Part shown: in pieces, positions 36,950-48,823 of the stretch
Numbering within the stretch: the first letter of the stretch is position 1
Layout: every line of letters begins with the position of its first letter
NCBI RefSeq assembly: GCF_041260155.1
Contig: NC_091941.1
Location: forward strand, 38,822,747 to 38,886,746
Reading direction: 5' to 3'
Source: Ptychodera flava
Lineage: Eukaryota; Hemichordata; Enteropneusta; Ptychoderidae
DNA: 64,000 nt
Notes under the pieces: generated by a model
The model's input: the letters and a program-made list of their open reading frames with translations, nothing else
Database searches by the model: none
Told to the model about the DNA's origin: nothing
Made by a program: the position numbers and the translations under genes

Positions 36950-39300
36950 CAACGAGGTAAAAGTAGGCTCCGTGTTTCATACAGCTCTCTCAACATTATA
37001 CACGTGCCCGAACACAAATATAACCGGTCCAATAACTGGCAAACGAAAATACCACAACAGTCTTACAAGGAATACAATTTCTAACAGAAAGAGACCAAAT
37101 ACAACAAGCAAAGAAGCTCCTCGGACGTTTCGAAGATTAAGTCAAAAACAACTTACACATAAACTCAAAATCAAACCAAAGGGCTCTTTTTCAGGGCCAC
37201 CAAATTTTTCAGCCAAAGAACTACCATTGAAATACGATGGCCAGGCCGCCATCATATTCAAAATACACACAGAGAAAATTTAACAGATTGAGGAAATCTT
37301 CTCTGATAATGGAAGCAAATGAAAAGAATTAATTAAAGAAAAAAACAAAAAATAAGACGCAAACAGGCGTACCAAATACAAATCCCTAAGAACTCTAAAT
37401 GTATTAAAATATCTCTCGGAATATGAACAGCACGATTGGAACTAATTTGGGATAATTGGATTTTCATATTTTGCGAATTTCCGAAAAGTGTTCGGTGCCA
37501 TATAACTGAATGTTGCAGTATCGCAAATTACTCATAAAAACAAGTGTGTAATATAGAAGAAAAGCAGATTAGATTACATTTGAAGATTAAATCGACATTA
37601 CGTCACCATCCAATTATCCTAAATTAGTTCCAATTGTGTTAAACTATTAACTTCTGAAATAACATTGAAAAGAGGCTTATCCCTGGAAAATTCCGAAATT
37701 CATTTCAAAATGTCAACCAAATCTAACATAACATAGGCAGAAAAAAATGCCATTAAAACACTATCAAATTGAACCATAACATTACCATAAAACCATTAGA
37801 TAAAGACAGGGGAAATGGAATAGCAATATCATTGAAGAAAGTAACAGACTTTTAAGCCAAAAGAGATTACGATACAAAAGTGCATGTAAATGACAGCGAC
37901 AACACAACCAGAAAACTACACGGACATGTACTAAAATAAACAAATACACAAATGATACGTTCAAATATCATGATCCCTTGAATACACATATTATGCACAC
38001 CAACGCAGTATCCACTCCAAATATTCAAAAAAGTCACCAGCATCAGCAAAATTCATTTGTCGTCACAGTCCAAATTATTAATGGCTGCTCTAGCCCAACA
38101 CACAAAATATCGGAATACATAAGATAGACTATTTCTGAAAACTGATCGTACAAAACCAGGCAATGTACATTAAAGACACAACGGACTTTACCAACAAACT
38201 AAGCAAGATAACAATACAACATAATGCATTACTAGTCACTCTGGATGTAATCTCGATGTACACAAATACTCCACAAACTGAAGCAAACTGTCACAAATGC
38301 ACTTGATTCAGTATCAACTATCAATTAAGCTTACAGCTGTAAAATATAAAGAAAAGATCGAAGCGTTCCACTAAAGAATGACTAAAAATATTTCTGCAAC
38401 ATAACACGTTTGAATTTAACAGCTGTAGCATGTGTTCACCAGTTTCGCCGGAAATCGCTGATACAACATTATACAACATTGAAACTGAGGTCATTAAACT
38501 ACAGAGAAGCAGACTTTCCTTTTGGAAACGATTCAGAGATGATGTTTTCATGATCTATACGGGAACAGAAACTGAGCTGAATGTGAATTTATGGCTAACT
38601 TCAAAAAGTTACACTGAACTTTCAAATTTACAATAGAGTATTCTCCTCAAAGTGTCATTAATGATTTACAAAGTCAACGATACAATAAAGGGAGAATTCT
38701 CGACACAAAAACTCACACCAAAATAACGGACCATTTCAATATCTAGCCAGAAACTCGTGCGACCCAAAAACGTATTTTTACTGGTTTAATTAAGGTAAAT
38801 TGCTGAGATATGCCCTTGTAACAACATATGATAATAACCAGGACTTTCACAAGAAAGTTGAATTTTCAACCAAAAACACAAACAAAACAAAAACAAGGTT
38901 ATAAGACCACAGAAATCGCACAATCAGAAAAAGGAAGTTGGACACACAAAGTGCGAATCGTACCTCAAACTAGGGAAAATCAATAATAACAAAACTAATA
39001 TACATACGCAACCAAATACAGTCCACAAATTAGAACAAACGATGTAAAAGCACTAACAATGAAATGGAAAATAATTGAAAGCGATGAACGTCTTCAGTTT
39101 TTGTTCCCTGAAAAACCAATAATAGCATACAAGAGAAACAAAACTTAAAAGATAAATTACTTGTAGTAAGAGCCAAAATCAACGCAAAGGATCAACGAAA
39201 AAGAGAAAAAACAAACAAATCAACACATAAGTAAAGAACAAGAGAGTTCAACAACATCCAAAGGAAAACAGGCCATACACAGACAATACAAATATACAAT
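36950..39300 (+). mobile_element. decayed Penelope-like retroelement (RT remnant)
   Basis: Translated fragments on the + strand show reverse-transcriptase blocks typical of Penelope-like elements: MYIKDTTDF-like (about 38164), LLVTLDVISMYTNTP-like (about 38230), a SPVSPEIAD block (about 38440) and WKRFRDDVFMIYTG (about 38520), where DD is the catalytic pair. Downstream there is a KTHTKITDHFNIYLARNS-like stretch (about 38705), the post-RT part in this group. The copy is clearly broken, with several interruptions, and looks old. It lies between diverged inverted repeats (36.3 and 40.6 kb), a complex-end layout reported for this group. No GIY-YIG endonuclease block was recognised. Confidence 0.65.
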
Positions 39301-39319
39301 CTCACACTGGATTGAATTC

Positions 39320-39455
39320 AGATCCAAATATATCAATAATAGTTTCGTTACTAATTCGGATAGTTTTCAATCGGATTCGAACCCACAACATACGGCATCA
39401 GTCGCCTAGCTGGGAGGCCACAGACAGAACCAGTCGGCTAAATCTCCACTCCCAA
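39320..39455 (-). mobile_element. possible tRNA-derived SINE head
   Basis: On the - strand, TTAGCCGACTGGTTCTG resembles a pol III A box. About 50 bases later GGGTTCGAATCC is a perfect B box. A tRNA-like middle (GCCTCCCAGCTAGGCGACTG) lies between them, but the A-to-B spacing and arms do not fold into a clean tRNA cloverleaf by eye. A tRNA-derived SINE fragment is the likeliest reading; a degenerate tRNA pseudogene is the alternative. Confidence 0.4.
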
Positions 39456-40554
39456 AAAAGAGTGGTTCAATAGCCGGCTAAGTTGTTACATTTTTCTGAC
39501 TGAGACCGCTCAACACGTTGTAGAGTTCGTGAAGCACTCACGCACGCATGCTCACTATCATACATCGCACATACACACTTTATCGAAGCGAAGAAACGAA
39601 CAAATGAACAAATGAACAAATGTAATTCTAGAGGTCATACACGAACAAAATAAGGATAACAATATTAAGAGACTGAAGAAGAACTCACATTTAAGAGTTT
39701 CGAAATGCACGTTAAAATGGATAACAAATGATTTTTGACACTACAGACCGAACGACGAATCGTCATAGTACATCCAAAAATAAATAAACCCCCTCCCCAC
39801 CCCAATACACATATTAAGAGTAACATACGAAAAAAAACTGAACATCCTCAAAAATAGTATATGAGCCGCCTTCCCCTTTTTACCTTTAGAAAACCCGAGT
39901 AACTTTGGAAATATCTTCTATAAGTCATTGTACTCCAAACCCATAGTCTTTTTCTGATACACAAAGTGTGACTTATCATGGATTCAATGTGACGTCAGCA
40001 GATTCCATATCAACCTCGAAAGTAGTGTAAATCACAACGTTTTTTTTCTTAAATGTACATAAAATGCATTTATAGTCGAGCTAGGAAAATGTACCCACCT
40101 TACTAAATCATTGTTTTGGTTAGAAAATCACTATACTCAGGTTGGTTTTAGCCAAGGCATAAAGATCACTAACTTACTTAGAAACATAACAGAGGCTCTT
40201 GGCAGAGCGAAACACAATTACCAGAACACTGTCGGCATCAGTTTATATCTTTTTACAAGTAAACAGACAAGTACTCGACAATGAGCGAAGGCTAAACTAG
40301 TCGGCTGCTTATATGTCTGATTATCAACATTAAATTTGCAACAGAAAAAGAAGTTTATGTACGCGCAACCATTAAAACAGTGATGTAAAAGCCGGCATCT
40401 TGAAATTATGCAAATTAGCATGTCATTCAAATAATATATGCCAATAGTTATGTTCCAGTTTGCCGTTAGCAACTGCTTGGTGATATAACGAGAAAAACAA
40501 AGTTACAGTATGTATAAAGCTATTTGAGTCTTCTTTCTCATACAAAGTGCAATA
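39456..40554. other. no gene seen
   Basis: Contains a short (AACAAATG)n run near 39600. Otherwise there is no recognisable coding or repeat signal. Confidence 0.5.
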
Positions 40555-40725
40555 AGCTGGCGGCCATTTTGATTATGCTAATTTTCTCAAATTGCTCAAT
40601 GCTGACAGAGGGCCAGTAATTAAATTTCTTTTTGTGGTGGTCTCGACAAACAAAATCCACCAAGAAAAAAACTTAAGACCACAAAGCAAGGTTTACCCCA
40701 CTGGCTGCCGGACTATTGGTTAAGC
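40555..40725 (-). repeat. right arm of the inverted repeat flanking the Penelope-like remnant
   Basis: The inverse complement of this arm matches 36265-36420, best over 40558-40620 (TGGCGGCCATTTTGATTATG and the AATGCTGACAGAG phrase). The similarity extends inward to about 40500. Confidence 0.65.
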
Positions 40726-40924
40726 TCGCAATCATGGGGGTCAGTACTGTTCACGCATCCAGTTTTTGAAATGCACCAGCCCTCCTCATATTAATTCTGT
40801 TTAGACCCTGAACGATTGACTTATTTTTAGAGGCAGCGGACAAAATTCCTATAAAAGCTGTCCGTAAGCAATTTCCTGACGAGCCGGAGGGGCGGGCACA
40901 CTGTTTCCGTATCAACGGAAAGGC

Positions 40925-41062
40925 AACAGTCAACTGTGGTCTATTCCGCTCTGCATCTATATATGCGCCCCATAAACGTGTGTACTTCTTCTCAGGCATA
41001 TGTACACACGTCTATGGGGCGCATAGACGCAGAGCGGAATAGACCAGAGGTGACTGTGGAAA
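40925..41062. mobile_element. palindromic MITE-like repeat
   Basis: Two inverted arms of about 60 bp (40925-40985 and 41003-41062) are separated by 17 bp. Each carries TCTATTCCGCTCTGC or its inverse, and the TGCGCCCCAT motif. A single arm of the same family (CTATGGGGCGCATAGACG) is found at 63788-63840. No coding capacity. Confidence 0.7.
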
Positions 41063-41861
41063 GGCCAAATGGGGAGGGCAGGGAGTATGATTCGGGTGCC
41101 AACAGGAGCTCATCGATTGGCAGAGGGGAGGTATTTGACAAGCAGATTACAATGGAAACATTGGGGGACAGTCGGAAGTTTTGTTGGAGAGAGGGGCAAG
41201 CAGGCAGAAGGCAAATCCATTTGGCGGCATTGGAAACTTTTCAAATCGAGCGGAAGTTCAAAATACGTTAGGGCGCCTCCATCCCTTTACAGGGATTAGG
41301 GTCGATGGATTTTAAGTTGCGTAGAAAGTGTAAAATACGGCCCGTTCATATCGTAAATACATCGGACCCCACAAATGTAAAAGGTGACCCTCCCTCCTTA
41401 AATGACCCTTTACAACAAAATAAGTGTAGTAGAATATCACCCTGTACATAGTGGCATACGCGCACTACTGATGTGTTATGGAGCAATCGTCAATCGTAAC
41501 TGAGGCTAAAGTACCTGTATGTATGATTTGAGACAGCTTGCCAATCAGTACAAAGGATACATTGGACATCCGCTGGTACCACTCCTATGATGGCTGGGTA
41601 TCCATTGGCATAATATAGATTTCAAGATAATTACTAGACACTTCAACAAAAAGACGCAGTTTTTTTAGATATATAAGAGTACATTTGATCAAAAAGTATC
41701 CGCTAATTTACAGAATCAAAGAAAAGGGGGACAGTATCACAACACAGAAACAGCAACGTCAATGTTGAGTAGTGTCAATGAGATCGTTTTCAATATTAAC
41801 GTATCAGTGTATTCTATTATTGCTGTCTTCAAGTTATGACCGTACCTCGTGTAAGATGATG

Positions 41862-41873
<12 letters not shown>
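41063..41873. other. no gene seen
   Basis: Two overlapping open frames of 76 and 111 codons cross 40936-41299. Both run into the palindromic repeat and show no family resemblance. Confidence 0.5.

Positions 41874-41924
<51 letters not shown>
41874..41924. repeat. (AG)n microsatellite
   Basis: About 25 uninterrupted AG units. Confidence 0.95.
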
Positions 41925-41926
<2 letters not shown>

Positions 41927-42655
41927 ATTCTGTAGCAGGGTGATTAAATACCTTGCTTATAAGTCTCAGCATTCCTGTCGAGTAAATATTTTGCAGTCAG
42001 TATCTTTGTTAGTCTTTCTTTGTCCTATGGTTTATTTGTCGTTTTTTTAATTTTTTGTCTTTTTGCCCCTTTGGGCGACAGGAAAAAATAGCTCTTCGAC
42101 GGGCCCAACTAACCAAGATTTGGTACATTTCCAAACTTTCTTTTTTCCCCCAAATCAGTCTCATGAATGCAACAAAGTCTCATTGACTAGTTTCCCGTCG
42201 AAAGTGATATATTTTAGTATGAGCAAGGTTAGGGACTCTAGTAAACTGAAAAATAATCTCGGAGACGGACTGCCCAGACATGACGCTTCATGTTCATGGG
42301 AGACATATCTACTATTAAAGTGATTATGTGTGAATAAGTTTTACTTCCTTTCAAAAAACTTGGAAAAACAAGATGTAGTGTTTTGCGTTGTGTCGTGTGA
42401 AAAATTACCCCTTCACAAATGGTTGCCGCAATTTGTCATGGTCTATCATGACTGCCAGCCAAGAGCCTTAATGTTCATAAAATCAATCATCTTCTTATAC
42501 TTCGTAACCAGGACTCTACATGGAATTTCCCCGGATCAAATTCTTTCACAAACTTTTTCAATTTTTTTTATTGGAGTTATCAATAAAGTTTTAATACATG
42601 CCTTATAACATCTAAGAAAAAAATTGTTTTACATTACAGAAGCCAATAAAGTATT
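41925..42655. other. no gene seen
   Basis: Two + strand open frames of 86 and 92 codons lie here back to back (42063-42323, 42330-42608). Neither has a recognisable motif or exon framing. Confidence 0.45.
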
Positions 42656-42659
42656 GAAC

Positions 42660-43703
42660 ATTCATCATATATTATCATTATCATGTGTCATGTCTGTTGT
42701 GGATGGGTCTCGGTAGATATTAGAATTGTAAATTCCCCACTTCCTATTATGTGCAGACATTTTTTCTCTTTTCTTAAGGCGATGTGAAACTCAGTATTTT
42801 GTACAGAGTTAACAAATCTTTTGTATGCTATAAAGCTGGGTAGCTCCTTTCTCGTACGACAGATATAAATGTACCTTTTACCAATAAGAATTAGGAAATT
42901 CACAATAACAGAAAGTTTGGGATCACCTAGTATGATCTGTCATATTTTTGGTCTTATTCTCAATTTTAATTTTTGTCCCCATAACATAAAAAACTATTCC
43001 TAAAATAACTGTACATGTTGACAATCATATAAAATATGGAGTACAGTTTCCTTGTTGTTTTTGCAGAAAGAACATAGAGCATTATTAACCATGGGCAGAT
43101 TCATTTTACTCAGTTTAGCATTTGTATATAGGATATGGTGTAATATTTTAAACTGAAACTCTCTCATTTAGAGTCTGTAGTTATTTTAAATGGAAGTTGA
43201 TAAATTTGGTCCCAGTTGTCAATATTGATTTTAAATTCATCCTTAAAGTACAGTTCTGATTTTGGTTGTATAAAATTAATGTCATTAATTATCTGTGTGT
43301 CTACTTTTGTATTACACAGTTCAACACTAATTGACCTGTTATTTTTCAATACAATTTTGATTTCATCGTCATCATCAGCTGTACTTCGCTGATTTACTTG
43401 TATGTTGGCTGGTATAACACTTTTTAGTCCAAACCATTTCGATATGGATGATTGACGGATACCTTTACTATGTACAGAATCCCAGTCCAGCTTTTGACCA
43501 TTTTCATTGTACAGTTGTTCTAAATATAGAATTCCTGCTTCCACAAATTCCTGGTAAAACACAGAACGTTTGCCAATCAAAATGTCCTTATTGTTCCATA
43601 GAGGAGTTTTTCTGGAATTTAAATTATTTCCATGGTGTGGTATTTTCAAAATCAACTCTTCCCATGCTTTCAACATGGTGTAAAAGAAACCTGTGATTTT
43701 CAA
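42660..43703 (-). mobile_element. LINE (non-LTR retrotransposon) 3' fragment
   Basis: A 179-codon open frame (43703-43164) reads as the post-RT C-terminal region of an L1/Tx1-type ORF2. The pattern PLWNNKDILIGKRSVFYQEF, then EAGILYLEQLYNENGQ, is the familiar (P)LWNN..I...(K)PVF...W...GI..(V)..L...NG signature. Beyond an interruption, the - strand continues with CSFCKNNKETVLHILYDCQH, a cysteine/histidine knuckle, and SFIAYKRFVNSVQNTEFHIA, near the normal protein end. The reverse transcriptase and endonuclease parts are absent, so this is a 5'-truncated dead copy. The intact 179-codon frame suggests that it is not very old. Confidence 0.8.
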
Positions 43704-45390
43704 CGGTAGTTAAATAACTTTAAAATAACATTTCAATAATAACTTTAAACCTCCAACTGGCTTCAAATTTACCAAAACAGATCATGTCAAGGGCAAGTTA
43801 TTGTGGTGAATTGGACATCACAGCCCAAGGTTGTCCAGTGGACTACATGTATATCGAAGAAAATATTGATATACTGTATACAAAGTCTGCTAAACAGTAT
43901 TCAAACCTATTTCGCGTATATTGAGCAATTTCTTATTTCTAGACGTGAGGTTTAAGTGTTTGAATTCATTATTATGTCTAATATCACCTTAAAAATTATG
44001 ATATTGAAATCAAATAACAAACTCATGCATAGAATAAACAGTAAATCAACAGATTAGTTTGCCTTTACCATATAATTCTGAGTCATGGATAGTGAAGTCG
44101 TTTCTGTGTTCTATAAATCTGAGGGAAAGGTATTTAGATCGGACTGTAAGATATCCATGGCCAGAAGTCAAGAATTGTGCCAGTTTTACATTAATTAATC
44201 TTGCACTGAATCCACTATTTACAGATTTTACAACAAATATCCGCATGAAATACATCTAACGATCAAGACTTCGTCGGGAGGGCCGATGGGATATGATTCA
44301 AGTTCGGGAGGACCTTCCATGGAAATTGTGCATGAAATACATTTTACGATTGGAAAATCGCCGAGAGAGCTTTCCACGAAATACATTATCTTTTTTACGT
44401 TGAATACATTATATCCATTTGTTTCATTTAATGTCTACTCGAAGTAGATTTTACCTTCGGTATTTTGTCGAGAGGACTGTTAGAGTTTGGGGTAAAAAGT
44501 GTAAAAAATGTATAAATACAAAACATGTACTTCGTTTCGTTGTCTGTAGACATTTCCCTGACAAATACAAATAGTAGGACAAACTTGATTAAGTCAAATA
44601 TTTATGTAATTGAACAAATTAAATGTACAGGAAAGTCAAAATTATGATTGAAAATTGGTTAAGAAGCAAAACAATTGATCGAAAAACAACTCAGTAACCT
44701 AATGTCGTTTAGAGCGACCATCGATGACGTCAGTTGACCGCAATGACGAGTTTCTTATGATTTCTACATTTTATCTGTAGATCGTCCGGCATTAATATCG
44801 TGATCGTTTTTAGCTTGCACTTCTGCTGTCAATCCTTACTGAGGAATCATGCATTACTAAGTGTCGAAATGCAGATCTTATTTGGTTTATCGGAATCACC
44901 TGATCGTGTATGGGTCTCCGCCAACTCCAACGTTACTGTTACAACAAGGGTCGGAGTTTGCGGAGATCCATACAAGACCGAATATTTCAGTCAAATGAAT
45001 CACCATGTAAAACTAGAGTTAACGTTTGCTATGCTCTGTAAAGTCAACTGTTTAGTCACTGGTATTTTCAGTCAACCATTACAAAAATTTCGTATGAATT
45101 ATAAAATGCCTAGATATAAGATGAAATATAAGATATAAGTGAGCTTACTTGCCCTTAATATGGACACGTGAAAGACAAATGAGTAGATTATTAGGTCGAT
45201 CTTGTCGAGAAAGTTAGTTACGTTGTGAACGCTGACTAACCTGGTTAGTTTGGGTGTAGGTTGACAAGATACCACGAGGACATATTGCTAATATAAGTTG
45301 AATAACGACAGCATACTGATATGATCACACGATAGAGAAATATCTGTGTTAAAATTTCTATCGTTGTCTCTGAGCCGGACATAATGCAAC
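43704..45390. other. no gene seen
   Basis: Intergenic. The consensus CRE site TGACGTCA occurs near 44727. Two opposed 66-69 codon frames at 44046-44259 overlap each other and carry no motif. Confidence 0.45.
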
Positions 45391-45394
45391 TTGC

Positions 45395-45920
45395 ACGCAA
45401 AGTCCTTCCCTATAGTTGAGACTGTAGAAAGACAGGAAACATTCTTGGGTGAGGTGATTTCTACAACTTGTGTACTGGACATCATGCAAATTTCGGCCAT
45501 GACATTGTGACCCTTTCTCCTGGTACATCGGGGGAAAAGAGTCTAGACAAGAGTCTGAGCGTTTCAGCAAGTAGCACATTCAAAGAGAAAGACTTAAACT
45601 GTAACACCAGACTGCTGAAACACTTCAGATATCAAAGCACCTTCGTGATGTTCATTTGCTCCTCACCTTTTAAAAGTCTGATTTTTTTTTCTGAATTAAG
45701 TGCCAGTGTTTTGCTGGATACAATAAATTATGCCATCTTTAGCCAAAACTCTGCTCTTAGATTATTGAGCGCAAAAATATCAAACATAGCATAGGAAAAC
45801 AGGCAATTTACTTATTTTTCAATCAGGGAATTCTGTAGAAGTATCCGTTGAGACATTTTTGGTGTGATAATTAACAGAAAATTGCACAAAATGGCATTAA
45901 ATACATAAAGGTAGCATTGA
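45395..45920 (+). pseudogene. orphan copy of the MTLN 3' exon (copy C)
   Basis: Highly similar to the inverse of 31930-31430 and, in the same orientation, to 47360-47735. It carries the ACCAGACTGCTGAAACACTT core, the GAGACATTTTTGGTGTGA phrase, and AATAAA (about 45721). It has no coding exon, so it is the 3' end of a lost tandem copy just upstream of copy B. The 108-codon frame crossing it is antisense to nothing known and is not a gene. Confidence 0.75.
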
Positions 45921-46147
45921 CGGTACTAACATAAAATGACTCAGATTGACGATATTTCTTTTGGTGGCAGGAGTGAGAAATGGTGCTACTAATGTATGCT
46001 GTCATAAATATTAATTATAAGACATTAATATTTATGAGTGGCCATCTTTGATTTGTTAACCGTTATATCCAAACACTTAGTATTACTGCGCTTATTGTCA
46101 GTCGAGTGCAAGCGCAGTTACACACTTTTAGAGTGCAATCTTTGGAG

Positions 46148-46324
46148 ATGGGCTCTACTATAGAACTGAGATATGATGATATTGTTTTTCTTTGCTTTCT
46201 TTGCTTACTGATTTTCCTATTCGGAGTTAGTGCCGGATGGAAGCTGAACTCGACAGTAAGAAGAGGTCATGAAGTATTTTGTAAGGCCATTTCGGTACGT
46301 ATCCATCGAGTACTCCTCGAGTAA
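46148..46324 (+). CDS. truncated/diverged mitoregulin-like paralogue, 58 aa (copy B)
   Basis: Same start context as copy A (TTTGGAGATGGGCTC). It keeps MGSxxEL, a very hydrophobic membrane segment (about residues 12-28), and GVSAGWKLNSTVRRG, with one Thr inserted before VRR. After RRG it departs from copy A: DNA equal to about 33065-32895 is missing, so the basic tail is replaced by unrelated residues ending at TAA 46322-46324. The same deletion removed the 3' UTR splice donor. The surrounding DNA, 46.09-47.74 kb, is an inverted duplicate of 33.24-31.43 kb. It may be a pseudogene or a tail-less variant that still inserts in membranes. The open frame spans the whole region, so coding is possible but unproven. 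Confidence 0.5.
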   Translation: MGSTIELRYDDIVFLCFLCLLIFLFGVSAGWKLNSTVRRGHEVFCKAISVRIHRVLLE

Positions 46325-47273
46325 CAGATATCTATGCCCCAAACAAAATACACATTGTAGGTACATTGTATACCAACAATAGTCTGCTCTATATGTGGGT
46401 TATTTGAGGTCAGTTCGGCGTCCCAAGCAACGGATTTCTTTCTGCCAGCCACTTCAACAAAAGGGGACAAACAACGCTATTTTTGTGAGTGGGGTGATAC
46501 TATCCTTTATGAATGATTCTGAAGAAATACTGTGAGAGTAACAGCGTTTATACCGTAGGAGATTTAGATATGTGCGGAGAGCGATCTAAATCCTCTTGAA
46601 ATTTAAGTTCACCAAGTTTCATGGAATACCCTTGGAATGTGAGGATTTGACATTTTCAAAAACTGCTCAGAGAACAGTATAGAGTTTATATCACAGTCGC
46701 TTCACCTCGAAGAGACTCAGCTGGGTTTAATTCAGACTTTTGAAAGATACAATAAAACAATTATATAAAACCTAAGTACTGTTCACCATAGCTTAATGTT
46801 TACTAGAAGACCAGTTTCCCTGGAGACTAGACAGTGCAAACATGTTGTGTTGTTGTGCAATACTCAAAACACGTTACCAGTAAACAAATCAATGTGAGAA
46901 TTAAACCATTTTGTGATCACACAATCTGTGGGTCCTATCGTGACTGAAGCAAATTGGTTAATATGTCCAAAGGCCTGGAGGAAATATAAAGTTACCTGTC
47001 ATAGACATTCACAATTTCTCGCTGGAGTACGGCTAAGTGTTTAAATTCTTCAGACCACATTTGTTCACAATTTACAGGTTCACTTTGCTGGAGGCATGTA
47101 CAGCTTAGTAATGAAAAATCTATTTTGGAGGAGACACACAATCCTTGAAATGCTTAGTCTATTATCTGCAGAGGCAAAATTATTAATTGTTACAGAGTTT
47201 TTATTCTTCCAGTATTAGAAGTATGTATTTTTACAAAAATGAATTTTTATTTTACTTTTACAGATTCTTGTGT

Positions 47274-47740
47274 TTTTTGTGTTTTGTTACTGCCTATTCA
47301 TGATCCTGTGGTAATGTACCTGATTTCTAAAGTTTGTGTATGACAGCCATCAGACAGCGACCCTTACATAGGGCGAAGAACGGAAGACAGAGTCTAAGCG
47401 TTTATTTGGATTCAGCAAGTTAGTAGTGCTTTCATCAAAGTGTACAGACTGAAAGTATAACACCAGACTGCTGAAACACTTCAGTTATCAAAGCGCCTTC
47501 ATGATGTTCTGGTTGGCTCCTCTTTTTTAAAGTCTGAAGTATTTATTGCCAGTCTTTTGCAGGAAATTAGCCCAAACTCTGCTCTTAGATTGAGTTCACA
47601 AATGTCAAACATAGCATACCAAAAAGTAATTTTCTTATTTTTTAAATAAGGAATGCCTATATTTAGGGTATCCATTGAGACATTTTTGATGTGAGAATGA
47701 ACAGAAACTTGCATATTTTAAATGGCACTAATGATAAAAA
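47274..47740 (+). other. 3' exon-equivalent of MTLN copy B
   Basis: Follows a conserved acceptor (TTTTACTTTTACAG) that matches copy A. It contains the shared ACACCAGACTGCTGAAACAC stretch, but the AATAAA present in copies A and C is deleted here. This favours decay of copy B's transcript structure. Confidence 0.5.
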
Positions 47741-47947
47741 TTATTTGAAACGTGTGGTGAAACCCATGTTGAGGGATAGTTATTTTGAATCCACTTTTTC
47801 TCATTAAATTTCACGTTTGGCGCCAAACAAGTCATGTATTTTCTGTTAGCTCTATATCTGAACATTTTGAAAAATGTGGTTATTTTCCAAAATCACTGTG
47901 CGTAAGCTTATGTTTGTTTCTCTCAAAAATATGCGTTTTTTAGTTTT

Positions 47948-48823
47948 TTACTTAAAAAATAGGTATGTCTGGACTATGCAAACTTGTGATCTGTAAACAG
48001 AAATCAACAATTGAGTCCCCTTGGGAAAGCGGTGCAACAGATATTTTATTTCTTTTAGTGTCAGCACAATGAGATGTGAAAGTATGAACTGCAGACTTGT
48101 GAATAAATTATCGGTTTTGTTCACTTCAGCCAAGGTTTCTCTTGTTCCGTTTAACAGATAAGCGTATGTATTGTTACTGTCACCTGGCAAAATATCAGAA
48201 TGATCTATGCTCCCAATCTATAATTTCTTTTTAAGTTGGCGCGTCAGGCCATAACTTCCTGTCTATGTCTCCATCGATGCTGAAAATTTATGCATACACA
48301 TCGCCTGACACATCCACAAGTTTCATTCAAGAATGCAGTAGATATACAGTGAGTGGCCAGAAACCAATGTATGTGTATATGGCATATAACTTGGAGTGGA
48401 CCAACCAGCTGGATCTGTCGGCTGGAATTTCATATATTCTGATATGTTGGACAACCCAATTGCAAAATCAGATTTCACATGCATTATCCCTTAAACTAAA
48501 AGATATTTTCTGCCAAATATGCAAAAAAAAAACATCATGCTTCCTTGAATTGTGACAGATTGAGGAAGAATTTGTCGAGAATCAGTGTCTTCTTTGTAGT
48601 AGAGAGTAGCTTTGTACACCAAGGGATTATGTACAGAAATTAAACCAGAGCTTATGGTTAGGGAATGGGTAAATGATGTTCCCATAGAAGTCCTATGTTT
48701 GTTGGTCAGCAAACCATCATTGTTTATAGGGTCACCATAGGTCCAAATATAAGTAATAGTTGTTATTATGACTAAATTAAAAAATGTAAAATCAAGAGAA
48801 ATTTGAATGCTGTCTCTCAGCAT
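47948..48823 (-). other. unexplained open-frame cluster, possible relic of a secreted or membrane protein gene
   Basis: Two - strand open frames of 110 codons (48823-48491) and 80 codons (48190-47948) read like real protein: TYGDPINNDGLLTNKHRTSM and LYYKEDTDSRQILPQSVTIQ in the first, NNTYAYLLNGTRETLAEVNK (two N-glycosylation sites) in the second. The first begins after a plausible acceptor (TTTTTTAATTTAG). Between them, - strand frames are interrupted, while the + strand holds a 96-codon frame (48265-48555). I do not recognise the family and cannot join the pieces into a gene. It may be a decayed gene, part of a repeat, or chance. Confidence 0.25.

Noticed and set aside
40936-41299. Open frames of 111 and 76 codons
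   Set aside because: They start within the palindromic repeat, overlap each other in different frames and lack any motif.
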